DNA of 64,000 bases from Halobacillus sp. Nhm2S1. Its GTDB lineage: Bacteria > Bacillota > Bacilli > Bacillales > Halobacillaceae. Under the pieces are notes generated by a model that searched no databases, was not told the DNA's origin, and saw only the letters and a list, made by a program, of their open reading frames with translations. A program made the position numbers and the translations under genes. The stretch lies in contig NZ_JAIEZV010000003.1 of assembly GCF_019599545.1 (NCBI RefSeq), positions 620,001-684,000 of the forward strand, in the 5' to 3' direction. Shown piece after piece: positions 10,519-20,225 of this stretch. Numbering within the stretch: the first letter of the stretch is position 1; the number at the start of each line of letters is the position of its first letter.

Positions 10519-11481
10519 TTATAAATCAAGATAGGTATAATCGCCAATATTTTTATACTTTAAGAAACGTTTTTCTAATAATTCGTCAACTTCAAGAGCG
10601 CTCAACGTTTCTAAAGAGTCGGAAATGATTTTCTCAATTTCCTGAGCCTGGGCCTGGATATCCCTGTGTGCTCCTCCTCTTACCTCTGGAATGACACCAT
10701 CGATCACATTCAATTTCTTCAAATCATAAGAAGTAATTTTCATGGACTCTGCCGCTTCTTGGGCGAGGCCTGCATCCTTCCACAAAATAGAGGAAGCCCC
10801 TTCAGGAGATATGACGGAATAGGTGGAATTCTCAAGCATGAAAATGCGATCTCCGATGCCAAGACCGAGTGCACCCCCACTACCACCTTCACCGATCACT
10901 ATACAGATGACCGGGACTGTGAGTCCTGCCATTTCCATCAAGTTTCTCGCGATCGCTTCACTCTGACCTCTTTCTTCTGCTGCTTTTCCAGGGTAGGCTC
11001 CTTTGGTATCAATAAATGTAATGATCGGTCTTTTGAATTTATCCGCCTGTTTCATTAAACGGAGAGCTTTTCTGTATCCTTCAGGATGCGGCATACCGAA
11101 ATTACGACGAATGTTTTCTTTTGTATCTTTTCCTCTCTGATGCCCGATTACGGTTACGGGCTGACCTTTGAACTTAGCGATTCCAGAGACAATCGCGGCA
11201 TCGTCCCCAAAATTACGGTCCCCGTGAAGCTCAAGGAAATCAGTGAAAAGATATTCAATATAATCGAGCGTCGTCGGTCTCTCAGGGTGCCGTGCCATTT
11301 GTACACGATCCCATGGAGCCATCCGGTCATACACATCTGTTTCAAGTCTTTCCAATCGTTTCTCTAGTGTGACGATTTCGTCGCTTAAATCCATTTCACT
11401 ATTCTCAGTCAGTCGCTTCAAATCAGAGATCTTCTCTCTTAATTCAATGACAGGTTTCTCGAATTCAAGTACGTGCTTCAC
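10519..11481 (-). CDS. accA: acetyl-CoA carboxylase, carboxyltransferase alpha subunit
   Basis: Alpha subunit of the carboxyltransferase that moves carboxyl from biotin carboxyl carrier protein to acetyl-CoA, giving malonyl-CoA for fatty acid synthesis. 320 residues. A coiled N-terminal stretch is followed by the crotonase-like core with [30 protein letters not shown] (shown in pieces: GHQRGKDT and [10 protein letters not shown]) and the oxyanion-hole region [12 protein letters not shown]. Its ATG overlaps the accD stop by four bases (ATGA), so the subunits are translationally coupled in equal amounts. Confidence 0.96.
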   Translation of the reverse strand: MKHVLEFEKPVIELREKISDLKRLTENSEMDLSDEIVTLEKRLERLETDVYDRMAPWDRVQMARHPERPTTLDYIEYLFTDFLELHGDRNFGDDAAIVSGIAKFKGQPVTVIGHQRGKDTKENIRRNFGMPHPEGYRKALRLMKQADKFKRPIITFIDTKGAYPGKAAEERGQSEAIARNLMEMAGLTVPVICIVIGEGGSGGALGLGIGDRIFMLENSTYSVISPEGASSILWKDAGLAQEAAESMKITSYDLKKLNVIDGVIPEVRGGAHRDIQAQAQEIEKIISDSLETLSALEVDELLEKRFLKYKNIGDYTYLDL

Positions 11482-12338
11482 GATTGGTCACCTCCCACAT
11501 TATGAAGATCAAGAACCGTCGTTAATGTCTTTTTCATCTCATGTCTGTGAATGACTTTGTCTAATTGACCGTGCTCTAGAAGAAATTCAGCAGTCTGAAA
11601 GTCCTCTGGCAGTTTTTCGCGAATCGTTTGTTCAATGATTCTCCGACCTGCAAATCCAATCAAAGCACCTGGCTCTGCAAAATTATAATCTCCAAGTGAT
11701 GCAAAGCTCGCTGAAACTCCACCGGTTGTCGGATGAGTCATGACTGAAATGAACAGACCACCATCAGCATGTAGGCGCTGGAGAGCAACAGATGTTTTCC
11801 CCATTTGCATTAGGCTGAGAACACCCTCCTGCATCCTTGCTCCACCGGATGCTGTAAATATGATAAATGGAAGATTTTCCTTCCTGGCATTCTCGATGGC
11901 ATTCGTAATTTTTTCACCTACGACCGAACCCATACTCCCCATACGAAAACGGGCATCCATGACAGCTACTGCTGCTTCCATCCCATTCATTTTTGCCTTT
12001 CCGGTAACCACTGCTTCATTCAGGTCAGACTTCTGACGGTCTTTTTCCAGTTTTTCTTCATATTCAGGGAAATGCAATGGGTTATTTGAGATCATGTGCT
12101 TGTCCCATTCTACAAAGGATTCCTCATCAAATAAATGTTGGATGCGTTCATACGCACTGAGACGATGATGATGATCACAATGAGGGCAAACATTCATATT
12201 TCGATTTAATTCTTTTCTATAAAAGATTTTTTGGCAGTTTGGGCATTTCTGCATCAAACCTTCAGGTACATCCTGCTTTGCTTCTTGGCTGGGAATGGAT
12301 GCGTATCTTTTTTTCTTGCTGAAAAAGTCTCTTAGCAA
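11478..12338 (-). CDS. accD: acetyl-CoA carboxylase, carboxyltransferase beta subunit
   Basis: Beta subunit, 286 residues, partner of accA. An N-terminal zinc ribbon with CPNC (about residue 32) and CPHC (about 51) precedes the crotonase-like fold containing [11 protein letters not shown] and [12 protein letters not shown]. Translation starts with TTG 12338, seven bases after AAAGGAGG; no ATG is placed as well. It lies 102 bases after the GntR-type regulator gene, with no clear terminator between, so it may be transcribed from ytsJ as well as from its own promoter. Confidence 0.96.
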   Translation of the reverse strand: MLRDFFSKKKRYASIPSQEAKQDVPEGLMQKCPNCQKIFYRKELNRNMNVCPHCDHHHRLSAYERIQHLFDEESFVEWDKHMISNNPLHFPEYEEKLEKDRQKSDLNEAVVTGKAKMNGMEAAVAVMDARFRMGSMGSVVGEKITNAIENARKENLPFIIFTASGGARMQEGVLSLMQMGKTSVALQRLHADGGLFISVMTHPTTGGVSASFASLGDYNFAEPGALIGFAGRRIIEQTIREKLPEDFQTAEFLLEHGQLDKVIHRHEMKKTLTTVLDLHNVGGDQS

Positions 12339-12440
12339 GGTGATTCCTCCTTTGGGACAAAGCTTCCTTTCTTATCAATATACATAAATTCCATTTCATA
12401 ATATGACTCATTCTGTCGAAGTAGATTCGACACGATACGA

Positions 12441-13049
12441 TTATTGAAATAGACGTATAATTTTCAGTGTATCTTCTTCCTCCATGACGTTCATCAATTC
12501 TTCATACCATTCATCTGAATAGTTTACATCATGGACAGTATGGGTGAATCCTGAGATGAATTGCCACATCGACAGAAGGAGAGGTTGATCACAGAGGCTG
12601 AATAAATATTCAAATACCTTTTGGTGTCTCTGTGTGTATGAATAACCGGAAATGATTGCTTTTAACTCACTCCTATTCCGGCTGTCCAAATTCCCGTTCA
12701 ATAAGAACAGTACTTCTTTCTCTATCATTTGTTTAGCAGTCATCAACTCACTCTTGGTCCTCGATTCATTAAGTAAAAAATTCGAAAGCAGTTCGACCAT
12801 ATGGTAAGGACGATAGGCTCGCATATAGGTGCCCTCACCCCTCCTGGTTTCAATCAATCCTAGAAGTTCCATCGCTCGAAAGGCCTCACGAATGGATGAT
12901 CTGCCTACATTCAACTGTTCACTCAACTCTCGTTCTGAAGGGAGCTTATCTCCAGGCTTTAAACGATGCTCTTCAATGTAAGATTTCAATTGTTGAAGAA
13001 CACCTTCATAAACTTTTCCTCGCTGCTCCTGGGTCACGTTCCCGGACAC
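12441..13049 (-). CDS. GntR/FadR-type transcriptional regulator
   Basis: 202-residue DNA-binding regulator. The winged HTH of the GntR family covers about residues 13-80, with KPGDKLPSERELSEQLNVGR and the wing IETRRGEGTYM; an all-alpha C-terminal domain follows that is short for a full FCD domain. FadR-subfamily members bind TGGT-N3-ACCA sequences. One such site lies at 14394-14410 upstream of ytsJ. Start is GTG 13049 or GTG 13037, the latter at better distance from AGAGGTG. It sits between ytsJ and accD on the same strand, suggesting control of malonyl-CoA or pyruvate metabolism. The effector is unknown. Confidence 0.87.
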   Translation of the reverse strand: MSGNVTQEQRGKVYEGVLQQLKSYIEEHRLKPGDKLPSERELSEQLNVGRSSIREAFRAMELLGLIETRRGEGTYMRAYRPYHMVELLSNFLLNESRTKSELMTAKQMIEKEVLFLLNGNLDSRNRSELKAIISGYSYTQRHQKVFEYLFSLCDQPLLLSMWQFISGFTHTVHDVNYSDEWYEELMNVMEEEDTLKIIRLFQ

Positions 13050-13116
13050 CTCTTTTCATCTCTAACCACAATCAAATTATGTAGAAGGAGAAACCGAAAG
13101 GCTCCCCCCTCTCATA

Positions 13117-14355
13117 TCAATCTTCGTCAATTAAAGTCAGTTGTCTAGTTTTTTCTGCCACTTCTTCAGGGTCTACGTGATGACGGGCGACCCCGGACTC
13201 CATCGCGGCTTTCGCTACACTTGCAGCAACTGCTGGTGCTACCCGTGGATCAAATGGTGCAGGGATTACGTAATCCTCACTCAATTCATCCTCACTTACT
13301 AAAGAGGCAATGGCTTCGGCGGCAGCAATCTTCATCTTTTCATTGATTCGAGTCGCTCTTACATCCAATGCACCACGGAAAATCCCCGGGAATGCAAGCA
13401 CATTATTTACCTGATTAGGGAAGTCAGAACGGCCTGTCCCGATGACACGCGCTCCGGCTTCTTTTGCATCTTCCGGCATAATTTCAGGTTCAGGATTCGC
13501 CATGGCAAAGATGATCGAATCATCGTTCATTTTAGATACAGTCTCTTTTGAGAGCAGCCCTCCGACGGATACCCCAATGAACACATCCGCGCCTTCCATG
13601 ACTTCTTCAAGATTCCCTTCTGTACGGTCCTTATTCGTAATTTTAGCAATTTCATCTTTTACATCATTCATTCCATAATCGCGGCCTTCGAAAATAGCTC
13701 CTTTGGAATCACACATAATGATGTCACGAACACCGAAATGATAGAGCAATTTAATAATAGCAATTCCAGCAGCTCCAGCGCCATTAGCCACCACTTTGAT
13801 TTCTGAGAAGGTTTTTCCAGTTATTTTTAATGCATTCATTAATCCTGCTACTGTAACGATTGCCGTGCCATGTTGGTCGTCATGGAAGATTGGAATATTC
13901 GTTTCTTTCTTTAGTCGATCTTCGATGATGAAGCAGTTGGGTGCGGCGATATCTTCCAAGTTCACACCGCCAAAAGTAGGTTCCATCAATTTCACTGTCT
14001 GAACGATCTGGTCAATATCACGCGTGTTCAAACAAATGGGGAATGCATCTACTCCTGCAAAACTCTTGAATAAAGCAGCTTTCCCTTCCATGACTGGCAG
14101 GGCAGCCTCAGGACCAATATTCCCAAGACCAAGAACAGCTGATCCATCACTAACAACGGCTACCATATTGCCTTTCATTGTATAATCGTACACCGTCTCT
14201 TTATGGTCATAAATCTCTTTACAAGGCTCTGCCACTCCAGGGGAGTAGGCAAGACTCAAGTCTCTGGCATTTCTGACAGGAACTTTCGAATGGGTTTCAA
14301 GTTTCCCTTTATTGACACGGTGTATATGCAAAGCTTCATCTCTTAAATTCGACAC
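13117..14355 (-). CDS. ytsJ: NADP-type malic enzyme YtsJ
   Basis: Decarboxylates malate to pyruvate with reduction of NAD(P). 412 residues, very similar in layout to B. subtilis YtsJ, which prefers NADP and is the main malic enzyme during growth on malate. Motifs: LAYSPGVAEPCKEI near residue 35, the substrate region NLEDIAAPNCF, FHDDQHGTAIV, and the dinucleotide fold GAGAAGIAII. Start is GTG 14355 with AAGGAG nine bases upstream. A sigma-A promoter and a palindromic operator lie directly upstream; the next gene is the GntR/FadR-type regulator. Confidence 0.94.
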   Translation of the reverse strand: MSNLRDEALHIHRVNKGKLETHSKVPVRNARDLSLAYSPGVAEPCKEIYDHKETVYDYTMKGNMVAVVSDGSAVLGLGNIGPEAALPVMEGKAALFKSFAGVDAFPICLNTRDIDQIVQTVKLMEPTFGGVNLEDIAAPNCFIIEDRLKKETNIPIFHDDQHGTAIVTVAGLMNALKITGKTFSEIKVVANGAGAAGIAIIKLLYHFGVRDIIMCDSKGAIFEGRDYGMNDVKDEIAKITNKDRTEGNLEEVMEGADVFIGVSVGGLLSKETVSKMNDDSIIFAMANPEPEIMPEDAKEAGARVIGTGRSDFPNQVNNVLAFPGIFRGALDVRATRINEKMKIAAAEAIASLVSEDELSEDYVIPAPFDPRVAPAVAASVAKAAMESGVARHHVDPEEVAEKTRQLTLIDED

Positions 14356-14393
14356 GACGACACTCTCCTTTTAAACTTATAGTGAACCGACCT

Positions 14394-14410
14394 TGGTGGT
14401 CTGACCACCA
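14394..14410 (-). promoter_or_regulatory. FadR-type operator upstream of ytsJ
   Basis: TGGTGGTCTGACCACCA is an 8-bp inverted repeat around one central base, containing TGGT-N3-ACCA, the known pattern for FadR-subfamily GntR regulators. It lies at about +5 to +21 relative to the predicted ytsJ start, a repressing position. The neighbouring regulator at 12441-13049 is the obvious candidate ligand. Confidence 0.7.
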
Positions 14411-14421
14411 TTAACCTCTTA

Positions 14422-14449
14422 ATTATAACAGATGAATATAGCGTGTAAA
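14422..14449 (-). promoter_or_regulatory. sigma-A promoter of ytsJ
   Basis: Minus strand TTTACA, a 16-base spacer and a perfect TATAAT. The inferred start near 14415 is immediately followed by the palindromic operator. Confidence 0.65.
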
Positions 14450-14475
14450 GAAATACAAAAATCCGGACTGAGGTT

Positions 14476-17400
14476 TTATCGATCTGGTCCTGCTTTCACA
14501 GGCCTGATCGCTACAGATGACTCCCCGAAAAATTCATTCAATTTCCCCATCGAAACGTCATTGACCTCAATACAATAGGTTTCATCCAGTTTATAAGTCA
14601 CTCGATCTTCTGATCGAAAAATGAAGATTGGTGTATTCCCCGGGAAATATTCAGCAAGCTTTTTTAATTTTTCTATAGAATAGTGTTCCTGTTCTTCCGT
14701 CACCTTGATAAAAAGCCGTTGTTTTTGTTGCCGTGGAATTTCATCTATCCCTAAAGGGTCCGCATGGTTAATGATCAATTGTTTTTGTCCTTTTCTTTCT
14801 TCGACTTTCCCCTGTAAATGCACAAGCATCTGTTCTTTCACCCAAACTTTTATATTTCGATAAGTTTCTGGGAAAAGAACAGCATCCATTTCAGCGGTTT
14901 CATCACTAATGGTCAAAAACGCCATCGGGTCGCCTCGTTTCGTACGTATTTCACGGAGACCATCAATAACCGCAGCAACCTCGACTTGCTTCTTCGTAAG
15001 ACGGTGCGCCTCCCGAACCGGAAGAATCCCCTTCTCATCAAGTTCTTCCCGTTGATGTCCCAATGGGTGTTGGGACATGTAGGTGCCTAACACTTCTTTT
15101 TCCATCGACAAACGCTTCAACGGTGGGAATGGATCCACTTCCACCATTTCCATGTCCAGCTCATTGCCGAAAAATCCAGGTTGATCTTGAAATTCCTTAA
15201 AAAGCTCGCCCTGCTCTAAAGCTTGATCAATGCTCGCAAGAACGCTCGCTCTATTTTGGTGAAGATCGTCGAAGGCGCCCGCAAGGACAAGGTTTTCAAT
15301 CACTTTTCTTGAAACAACCTTTCCGTCCACACGCAGGCAGAAATCGTTAAGGTTCCGAAAAGGTCCCTTCGTTCTCTCTTCAATGATTGCTTGGGCGGCC
15401 TGGTAGCCAACCCCTTTGACAGCTGTCATTCCAATTCTGATTTCTCCTGAATCATCGTGATTCAGCGCTTGACTTCTATTCACAGAGGGAGCTTTAACCT
15501 TTACGTTCATATCTCTGGCCTCACGAATATATAACGTCATCTTTTCATGATCTCCTAGATGAGCATTCATCAACTCTGCCATAAAATAAGAAGGATAATG
15601 GGCTTTCATGTATGCTAATCTGTAAGAAATCAAACTGTAAGCCACGGCGTGGCTTCTATTAAATCCATAATTGGAAAACTTGACAATCCAATCAAATAAC
15701 TGTTGAGCAACCGAGTCAACATAGCCTTTTTCCTTACAACCGTGGAGAAAGGTCAACCGTTCTTCTTCCAAAACACTGCCTTGCTTTTTACTCACTGCTC
15801 GTCTCAAAAGATCGGCTTCACCTAAAGAATATCCCGCCACACGACGAGCGACTTCCATGATTTGTTCTTGATAAACCAGTACCCCAAACGTACGGTCAAG
15901 AATCGGCTTTAAATCAGGATGTGGATATTCAATCTTTTTCCTTCCATGCTTTCGGTCAATATACAAAGGAATATATTCCATCGGGCCTGGTCTGTAAAGC
16001 GCGTTAACGGCAACAACATCTTCAAAGTGACTCGGTTCTAACCGAAGCAGCACATTTTTCATTCCTTGAGACTCCAATTGAAAAACTCCATTCGTTCGTC
16101 CTTCTTTTAAGAGTTCAAATGTTGGACCGTCATCCAGCGGAATATGACTGATTGAAAAATCCTTTTGACGATATCGTTTTACTTTCCGTTCCATCCTTTC
16201 CAGGAAAGAGAGATTCCTAAGACCCAAAAAGTCAATTTTGAGAAGTCCCACTTTTTCCAGGTCCCCCATGGCGTATTGGGTTAAAGATACAGGCCCCTGA
16301 CTTTTCAATAGAGCCGTATAGTTCACTAGTGGTTCTTCACTTAATACGACACCGGCCGCATGGGTCGATACATGTCGCGGAAGCCCTTCTAGCTTCGTAG
16401 CCACTCGAAACAACAACTTTAAACGTTCCGAGTTTCTAATATATTCTTTCAGCTCCTCCGATTTCTTCACGACTTCCACGAGTGAAGAAGTAGCCGTTTT
16501 AGGAATTTGGTGAAGGATGAAAGAGGCATCACTTTCATCTATTTTCAATACCTTGAACAACTCTCTTAACACACTCCGTGCCGCAAACGTACCAAATGTA
16601 CAAATTTGAGCCACATGGTCACTTCCATATTTCTCAGCTACATAGGAGATCACCTCGTCCCTACGATGATCCGGAAAGTCGATATCTATATCGGGCATCG
16701 TAATTCTTTCCGGGTTGAGAAATCGTTCAAATAACAAGTGATACGCTAACGGGTCCACCTGAGTAATCCCCAGCAAATAGGAGACGATAGATCCCGCCGC
16801 AGAACCACGACCCGGACCTGCATGAATCCCATTTTCCCTTGCGTAACTGATGAAATCCCAAACGATTAGGAAATAATCACTGAAGCCCATAGAAGCTATG
16901 ATGGATAGCTCATGATTCAGTCGCTCCTCCGCTTGATGGCGATCCTCTGCATCGTATTTTTGAGGCAGTGAAGCTTCACATAGCTCGCGTAAGTATTCAT
17001 CTGAGCTTTTATTTTCCGGCGAAGGATAAGAAGGAAGTAATTGCCTGTTCAATTCCAAATCTACCTGGCACGCATCAACAATTTCCTTCGTTGCTTCAAG
17101 GGTTTCCGGCCACCATTCTCCAAAAAAGTTCTCCATGTCTTCTTGAGACTTCATATAGTAATGGTGATCCTTGTTTTCAGAGTTATACCGCACTCCCTCA
17201 TCAATGGCACGCAAACATTGGAAAGCATCCGCATCCCGGGGATCCAGATAACGCACATCCCCAATGGCCACGACTTTCATTCCGTTTCTATTCACCCATT
17301 CTTTAAGAGGTGTATGTAAGTGGCGCTCTGACTGAAGATCACGATCCTGGATACTCAAATATAAACGATTCTTTCCTAAGAGATTTACCCAGCGCGCTCT

Positions 17401-17829
17401 AGAGTTCTCTATTTTGTCAGCCATACGATTAGAAATCGACTCGGCCCACGGAGAACTAGCGGTGATCTGAATGAAAATTAACCCTTCTTTGTACATAGCC
17501 AATTGCTCTAGTGTAATGTTTTCCTTTTCTGTTTGCACGATCGTACTTATCTCGAGCAGGTTGTGGTACCCTCTGTTCGATTCCGCCAACAGAATCATCG
17601 GAAAGGAGAATGATTGATCAATGACAGTGGTCTTCAGACCAATAAGCGGTTTTACCCCCTCGCTCTTACATTCTTCATAAAAGGAAACCGCTCCGCTCAT
17701 CGTATCCTGATCAGTAAGAGCAACAGCACCAAATCCGGATTTTTTGGCTGTTCGTACAAGATCCTTGATTTTAATCGTACTGTTCATCAAGCTATACCCT
17801 GATTGCACATTCAAATGGGTAAATGTCAT
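14476..17829 (-). CDS. dnaE: DNA polymerase III alpha subunit DnaE (lagging-strand type)
   Basis: 1117 residues, like B. subtilis DnaE (1115), the second replicative polymerase that extends RNA primers on the lagging strand. An N-terminal PHP domain (about 1-200) starts MTFTHLNVQSGYSLM, the polymerase core has GPGRGSAAGSIVSYLLGI and the catalytic acidic triplet in PDIDIDFPDHRRDE, a helix-hairpin-helix region follows, and an OB fold lies near 980-1060. No exonuclease domain is inserted, which separates it from PolC. ATG 17829 has GAAGGTG six to seven bases upstream. Upstream lies the divergent ytrH. Confidence 0.97.
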   Translation of the reverse strand: MTFTHLNVQSGYSLMNSTIKIKDLVRTAKKSGFGAVALTDQDTMSGAVSFYEECKSEGVKPLIGLKTTVIDQSFSFPMILLAESNRGYHNLLEISTIVQTEKENITLEQLAMYKEGLIFIQITASSPWAESISNRMADKIENSRARWVNLLGKNRLYLSIQDRDLQSERHLHTPLKEWVNRNGMKVVAIGDVRYLDPRDADAFQCLRAIDEGVRYNSENKDHHYYMKSQEDMENFFGEWWPETLEATKEIVDACQVDLELNRQLLPSYPSPENKSSDEYLRELCEASLPQKYDAEDRHQAEERLNHELSIIASMGFSDYFLIVWDFISYARENGIHAGPGRGSAAGSIVSYLLGITQVDPLAYHLLFERFLNPERITMPDIDIDFPDHRRDEVISYVAEKYGSDHVAQICTFGTFAARSVLRELFKVLKIDESDASFILHQIPKTATSSLVEVVKKSEELKEYIRNSERLKLLFRVATKLEGLPRHVSTHAAGVVLSEEPLVNYTALLKSQGPVSLTQYAMGDLEKVGLLKIDFLGLRNLSFLERMERKVKRYRQKDFSISHIPLDDGPTFELLKEGRTNGVFQLESQGMKNVLLRLEPSHFEDVVAVNALYRPGPMEYIPLYIDRKHGRKKIEYPHPDLKPILDRTFGVLVYQEQIMEVARRVAGYSLGEADLLRRAVSKKQGSVLEEERLTFLHGCKEKGYVDSVAQQLFDWIVKFSNYGFNRSHAVAYSLISYRLAYMKAHYPSYFMAELMNAHLGDHEKMTLYIREARDMNVKVKAPSVNRSQALNHDDSGEIRIGMTAVKGVGYQAAQAIIEERTKGPFRNLNDFCLRVDGKVVSRKVIENLVLAGAFDDLHQNRASVLASIDQALEQGELFKEFQDQPGFFGNELDMEMVEVDPFPPLKRLSMEKEVLGTYMSQHPLGHQREELDEKGILPVREAHRLTKKQVEVAAVIDGLREIRTKRGDPMAFLTISDETAEMDAVLFPETYRNIKVWVKEQMLVHLQGKVEERKGQKQLIINHADPLGIDEIPRQQKQRLFIKVTEEQEHYSIEKLKKLAEYFPGNTPIFIFRSEDRVTYKLDETYCIEVNDVSMGKLNEFFGESSVAIRPVKAGPDR

Positions 17830-17959
17830 TTCGCACACCTTCTTTCATGTAAATTATAGCTACTCTGGAGATTGGATGAAAGCCTTCTGCATAAAGAAAG
17901 AGATGAAAGAATAATGGTTAGGTAAGAGACAATTTTCAGATAGCGAAAAGAGGGACAAG

Positions 17960-18292
17960 ATGGAAGATCGTTTAGTCATATCCATGATTCAATGCTTCTT
18001 TATCGCGTTCGGTGTGATCGTAGGCGGAACCATTATCGGAAGTATTGGAAGTTTATTAACTGGGGAAGCCGCTTTAACATCCATGTTTCGGATTGCCAAA
18101 GGGTTGAGGATTTGGGCGATCGTGGCAGCCATTGGTGGAACATTTGATGCCATCAGCAACTTCGAAAAAGGAATTTTTGATGGTTCCACTTTTGATATCT
18201 TCAAGCAGGTGATGATTATTATTGCCGCGATGGGTGGAGTGAAAACAGCACTGCTTCTTTTTGAATGGTTATTGGGTGATGAGGTGACATAA
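17960..18292 (+). CDS. ytrH: sporulation membrane protein YtrH
   Basis: 110-residue membrane protein with three hydrophobic segments (about 5-30, 50-70, 80-105). It matches YtrH, a mother-cell sigma-E controlled protein needed for efficient sporulation in B. subtilis. Its stop shares one base with the ytrI ATG (TAATG), so the two are coupled. The upstream gap to dnaE should contain a sigma-E promoter, but I found no confident match. Its presence is one of the signs that this organism forms endospores. Confidence 0.9.
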   Translation: MEDRLVISMIQCFFIAFGVIVGGTIIGSIGSLLTGEAALTSMFRIAKGLRIWAIVAAIGGTFDAISNFEKGIFDGSTFDIFKQVMIIIAAMGGVKTALLLFEWLLGDEVT

Positions 18293-18789
18293 TGCACTTT
18301 CCTGCCTATCATAAAAATAAAGAATGGAGACGTTTTTTTGCAGGTCTTGTGTTAGGTGCGATTATTGGTTATGCCTTTTTCATTTATGTTCATGGGCAAC
18401 TCCAGCAAAAATATACAGAAGAACATATAGAGATGACGGCACAATTAAGTGAATGGGAAACCAAATATGAAGCTCTCCTGAATAACCAGGATCAAGAATC
18501 AGAAGGCAAGCCCATGAATGTTAAAGAAATAAGTGTCGTGTTTACAAATGCAAAAAAACTTGAGGTGGATCTGCTGACCCAGCACCAGTTGAATGCGTTG
18601 GTCAAAGATCAACTCGTTACTGTAACAGGAAAAGATGTCTCCATCGTTGCTGATCAAGTCGATCTCATCATTTCAACGATACAAAATAAAAATTATGTTG
18701 TCGATGATTTCACCTATGAGTTAAAAGTGACGAGATTAATTGTAGCTGAAACCCTGCAGCTACATCTGGAAATTAAACTGAAACGTTAA
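18292..18789 (+). CDS. ytrI: sporulation protein YtrI
   Basis: 165 residues, one N-terminal membrane anchor (about 15-38) and an outside-facing domain with a short coiled stretch. It fits YtrI, the partner of YtrH in sigma-E dependent sporulation. The SD GAGGTG lies inside the ytrH tail. The final codons are followed within ten bases by a bidirectional terminator shared with nrnA on the other strand. Confidence 0.88.
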   Translation: MHFPAYHKNKEWRRFFAGLVLGAIIGYAFFIYVHGQLQQKYTEEHIEMTAQLSEWETKYEALLNNQDQESEGKPMNVKEISVVFTNAKKLEVDLLTQHQLNALVKDQLVTVTGKDVSIVADQVDLIISTIQNKNYVVDDFTYELKVTRLIVAETLQLHLEIKLKR

Positions 18790-18794
18790 AAACT

Positions 18795-18820
18795 TGAGCA
18801 GGCTTAGTCCGCCTGCTCGT
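18795..18820. terminator. bidirectional terminator between ytrI and nrnA
   Basis: GAGCAGGC and GCCTGCTC form an 8-bp stem. The nrnA stop codon (18804-18806) lies in the loop, so the last nrnA codons are part of the hairpin. The better T run is on the minus strand. Confidence 0.8.
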
Positions 18821-19763
18821 TCTTATATTTCTGACATACCATTTCAAGTTCTTTAGCAATATCCTCCGTTTCTTCCCATGAAGAAGCTGAAGCCCCTGAG
18901 GCCATCGGGTGGCCGCCTCCATTATGGTTGGCTGCGATCCCATTAATCACCGGCCCTTTCGAGCGTAAACGGACACGGATGGTATCTTCTTCCTCCACGA
19001 AAAATGCCCATGCAAGCATTCCTTCTATGTCGCCAAGCAAACCTACGAGCTGACTCGTTTCCGAAGGAGAAACATTAAACTCGCTCAACGTTTTACGATC
19101 GAGACGAATCGTTGAATACCCAGCTTCATGAACGGTGAAATTTTGTAACACATACCCTTTCAACTTAGCAACATGAACAGGTGTCTTATACATGTTATTA
19201 TATAAAGTTGGTCGATCGAACTCAAAATTCACAAGATCAGCTGCATACGAGAGCGTCTGTTTCGTCGTACTCGGAAAAAGGAACCGGCCCGTATCCCCCA
19301 CAATTCCTGCGTAAAGAAGTCGAGCTGCCTCATCATTAAGGACCAACCCTTCCTCTGCGAACTCAGAGTACAATTGATAGATCATTTCCGAGGTGGAGCT
19401 TGCTGATGTGTCCACCCATTGAATATCTCCATAGGCATCTACTTCCGGGTGGTGATCGATTTTTATTAATACGTCTCCCTGATCATAGCGCTGATCATCG
19501 ATACGAGCCTGGTTTGCGGTGTCGCACACGATCGTAAGAGCCCCTTTAAAGGCTTCATCAGGTACTTCATCCATCGAAGCAAGAAACTCTAGCGAGGGTT
19601 CACCTGCGCCGGTGATGAACACTTGTTTTTGTGGAAAAGTGGCTTGAATTAATGTAGCTAAACCAGCCTGCGATCCATAGGCATCCGGGTCTGGACGCAC
19701 ATGGCGATGGATGATAATGACTTCATGATCTTTGATAGCTTTCATAATGGCCTGCTTACTCAT
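18804..19763 (-). CDS. nrnA: bifunctional oligoribonuclease / pAp phosphatase NrnA
   Basis: 319-residue DHH/DHHA1 phosphoesterase. It degrades 2-5 nt nanoRNAs and dephosphorylates pAp made during sulfate assimilation. The DHH domain has IIHRHVRPDPDAYGSQ, VCDTAN, IDHHPEVD and the metal-binding YAGIVGDTGRF; the DHHA1 domain ends with the substrate motif GGGHPMASGA. Length equals B. subtilis YtqI. ATG 19763 follows GAGGAGG at nine bases. It is convergent with ytrI. Confidence 0.95.
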   Translation of the reverse strand: MSKQAIMKAIKDHEVIIIHRHVRPDPDAYGSQAGLATLIQATFPQKQVFITGAGEPSLEFLASMDEVPDEAFKGALTIVCDTANQARIDDQRYDQGDVLIKIDHHPEVDAYGDIQWVDTSASSTSEMIYQLYSEFAEEGLVLNDEAARLLYAGIVGDTGRFLFPSTTKQTLSYAADLVNFEFDRPTLYNNMYKTPVHVAKLKGYVLQNFTVHEAGYSTIRLDRKTLSEFNVSPSETSQLVGLLGDIEGMLAWAFFVEEEDTIRVRLRSKGPVINGIAANHNGGGHPMASGASASSWEETEDIAKELEMVCQKYKNEQAD

Positions 19764-19882
19764 AAAAAAGTCCTCCTCTTTTGCTTTGCGTGTTATTTAA
19801 TCATAGAATTCTATGCACAGGTAGCCTTTTCCGAAAAAACAAGCTACAATAAAAGAGAAATTCAAACGCAGGAGTCGATCAA

Positions 19883-20185
19883 ATGATTATTTTTCCGATC
19901 CTTATATTAATCTCTTTTGTGCTTTACATCTACTACAAGGTAATGATTGTCCGTTCCAACGATCCTCTAACTCAAGAATACTTAAATAGTAAGTCCAAGC
20001 TATTCCTTGGAAGTTTCATTTTCTTTTTTGGGATTAACCAATATGTATTCTACCAAACGAAACTTTCACTATTTGTAGGCCTCGTATTCATTGCCCTTGG
20101 TATTTTCCAAGCCCAGCTGGGGTGGAAAGCAAGCAAGCACTACCGGGCAGAATTTCAAAAGCACCGGACAAGTCCCCAATCTTGA
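19883..20185 (+). CDS. ytpI: YtpI family membrane protein
   Basis: 100 residues, three hydrophobic segments (about 3-20, 38-55, 60-78) and a basic tail, as in B. subtilis YtpI, whose function is unknown. CAGGAG precedes ATG 19883. It lies in the same syntenic slot, divergent from nrnA and convergent with ytoI. Confidence 0.85.
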   Translation: MIIFPILILISFVLYIYYKVMIVRSNDPLTQEYLNSKSKLFLGSFIFFFGINQYVFYQTKLSLFVGLVFIALGIFQAQLGWKASKHYRAEFQKHRTSPQS

Positions 20186-20195
20186 ATATCTAAGA

Positions 20196-20225
20196 AAAAG
20201 TCGCTGTTGTTCAGCGACTTTTTTT
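20196..20225. terminator. bidirectional terminator between ytpI and ytoI
   Basis: AAGTCGCTG-TTGTT-CAGCGACTT with T runs on both strands. The ytoI stop codon overlaps its edge. Confidence 0.9.

Noticed and set aside
17880-17959. Possible sigma-E promoter of ytrH
   Set aside because: Expected from the family, but no -35/-10 pair fitted well enough.
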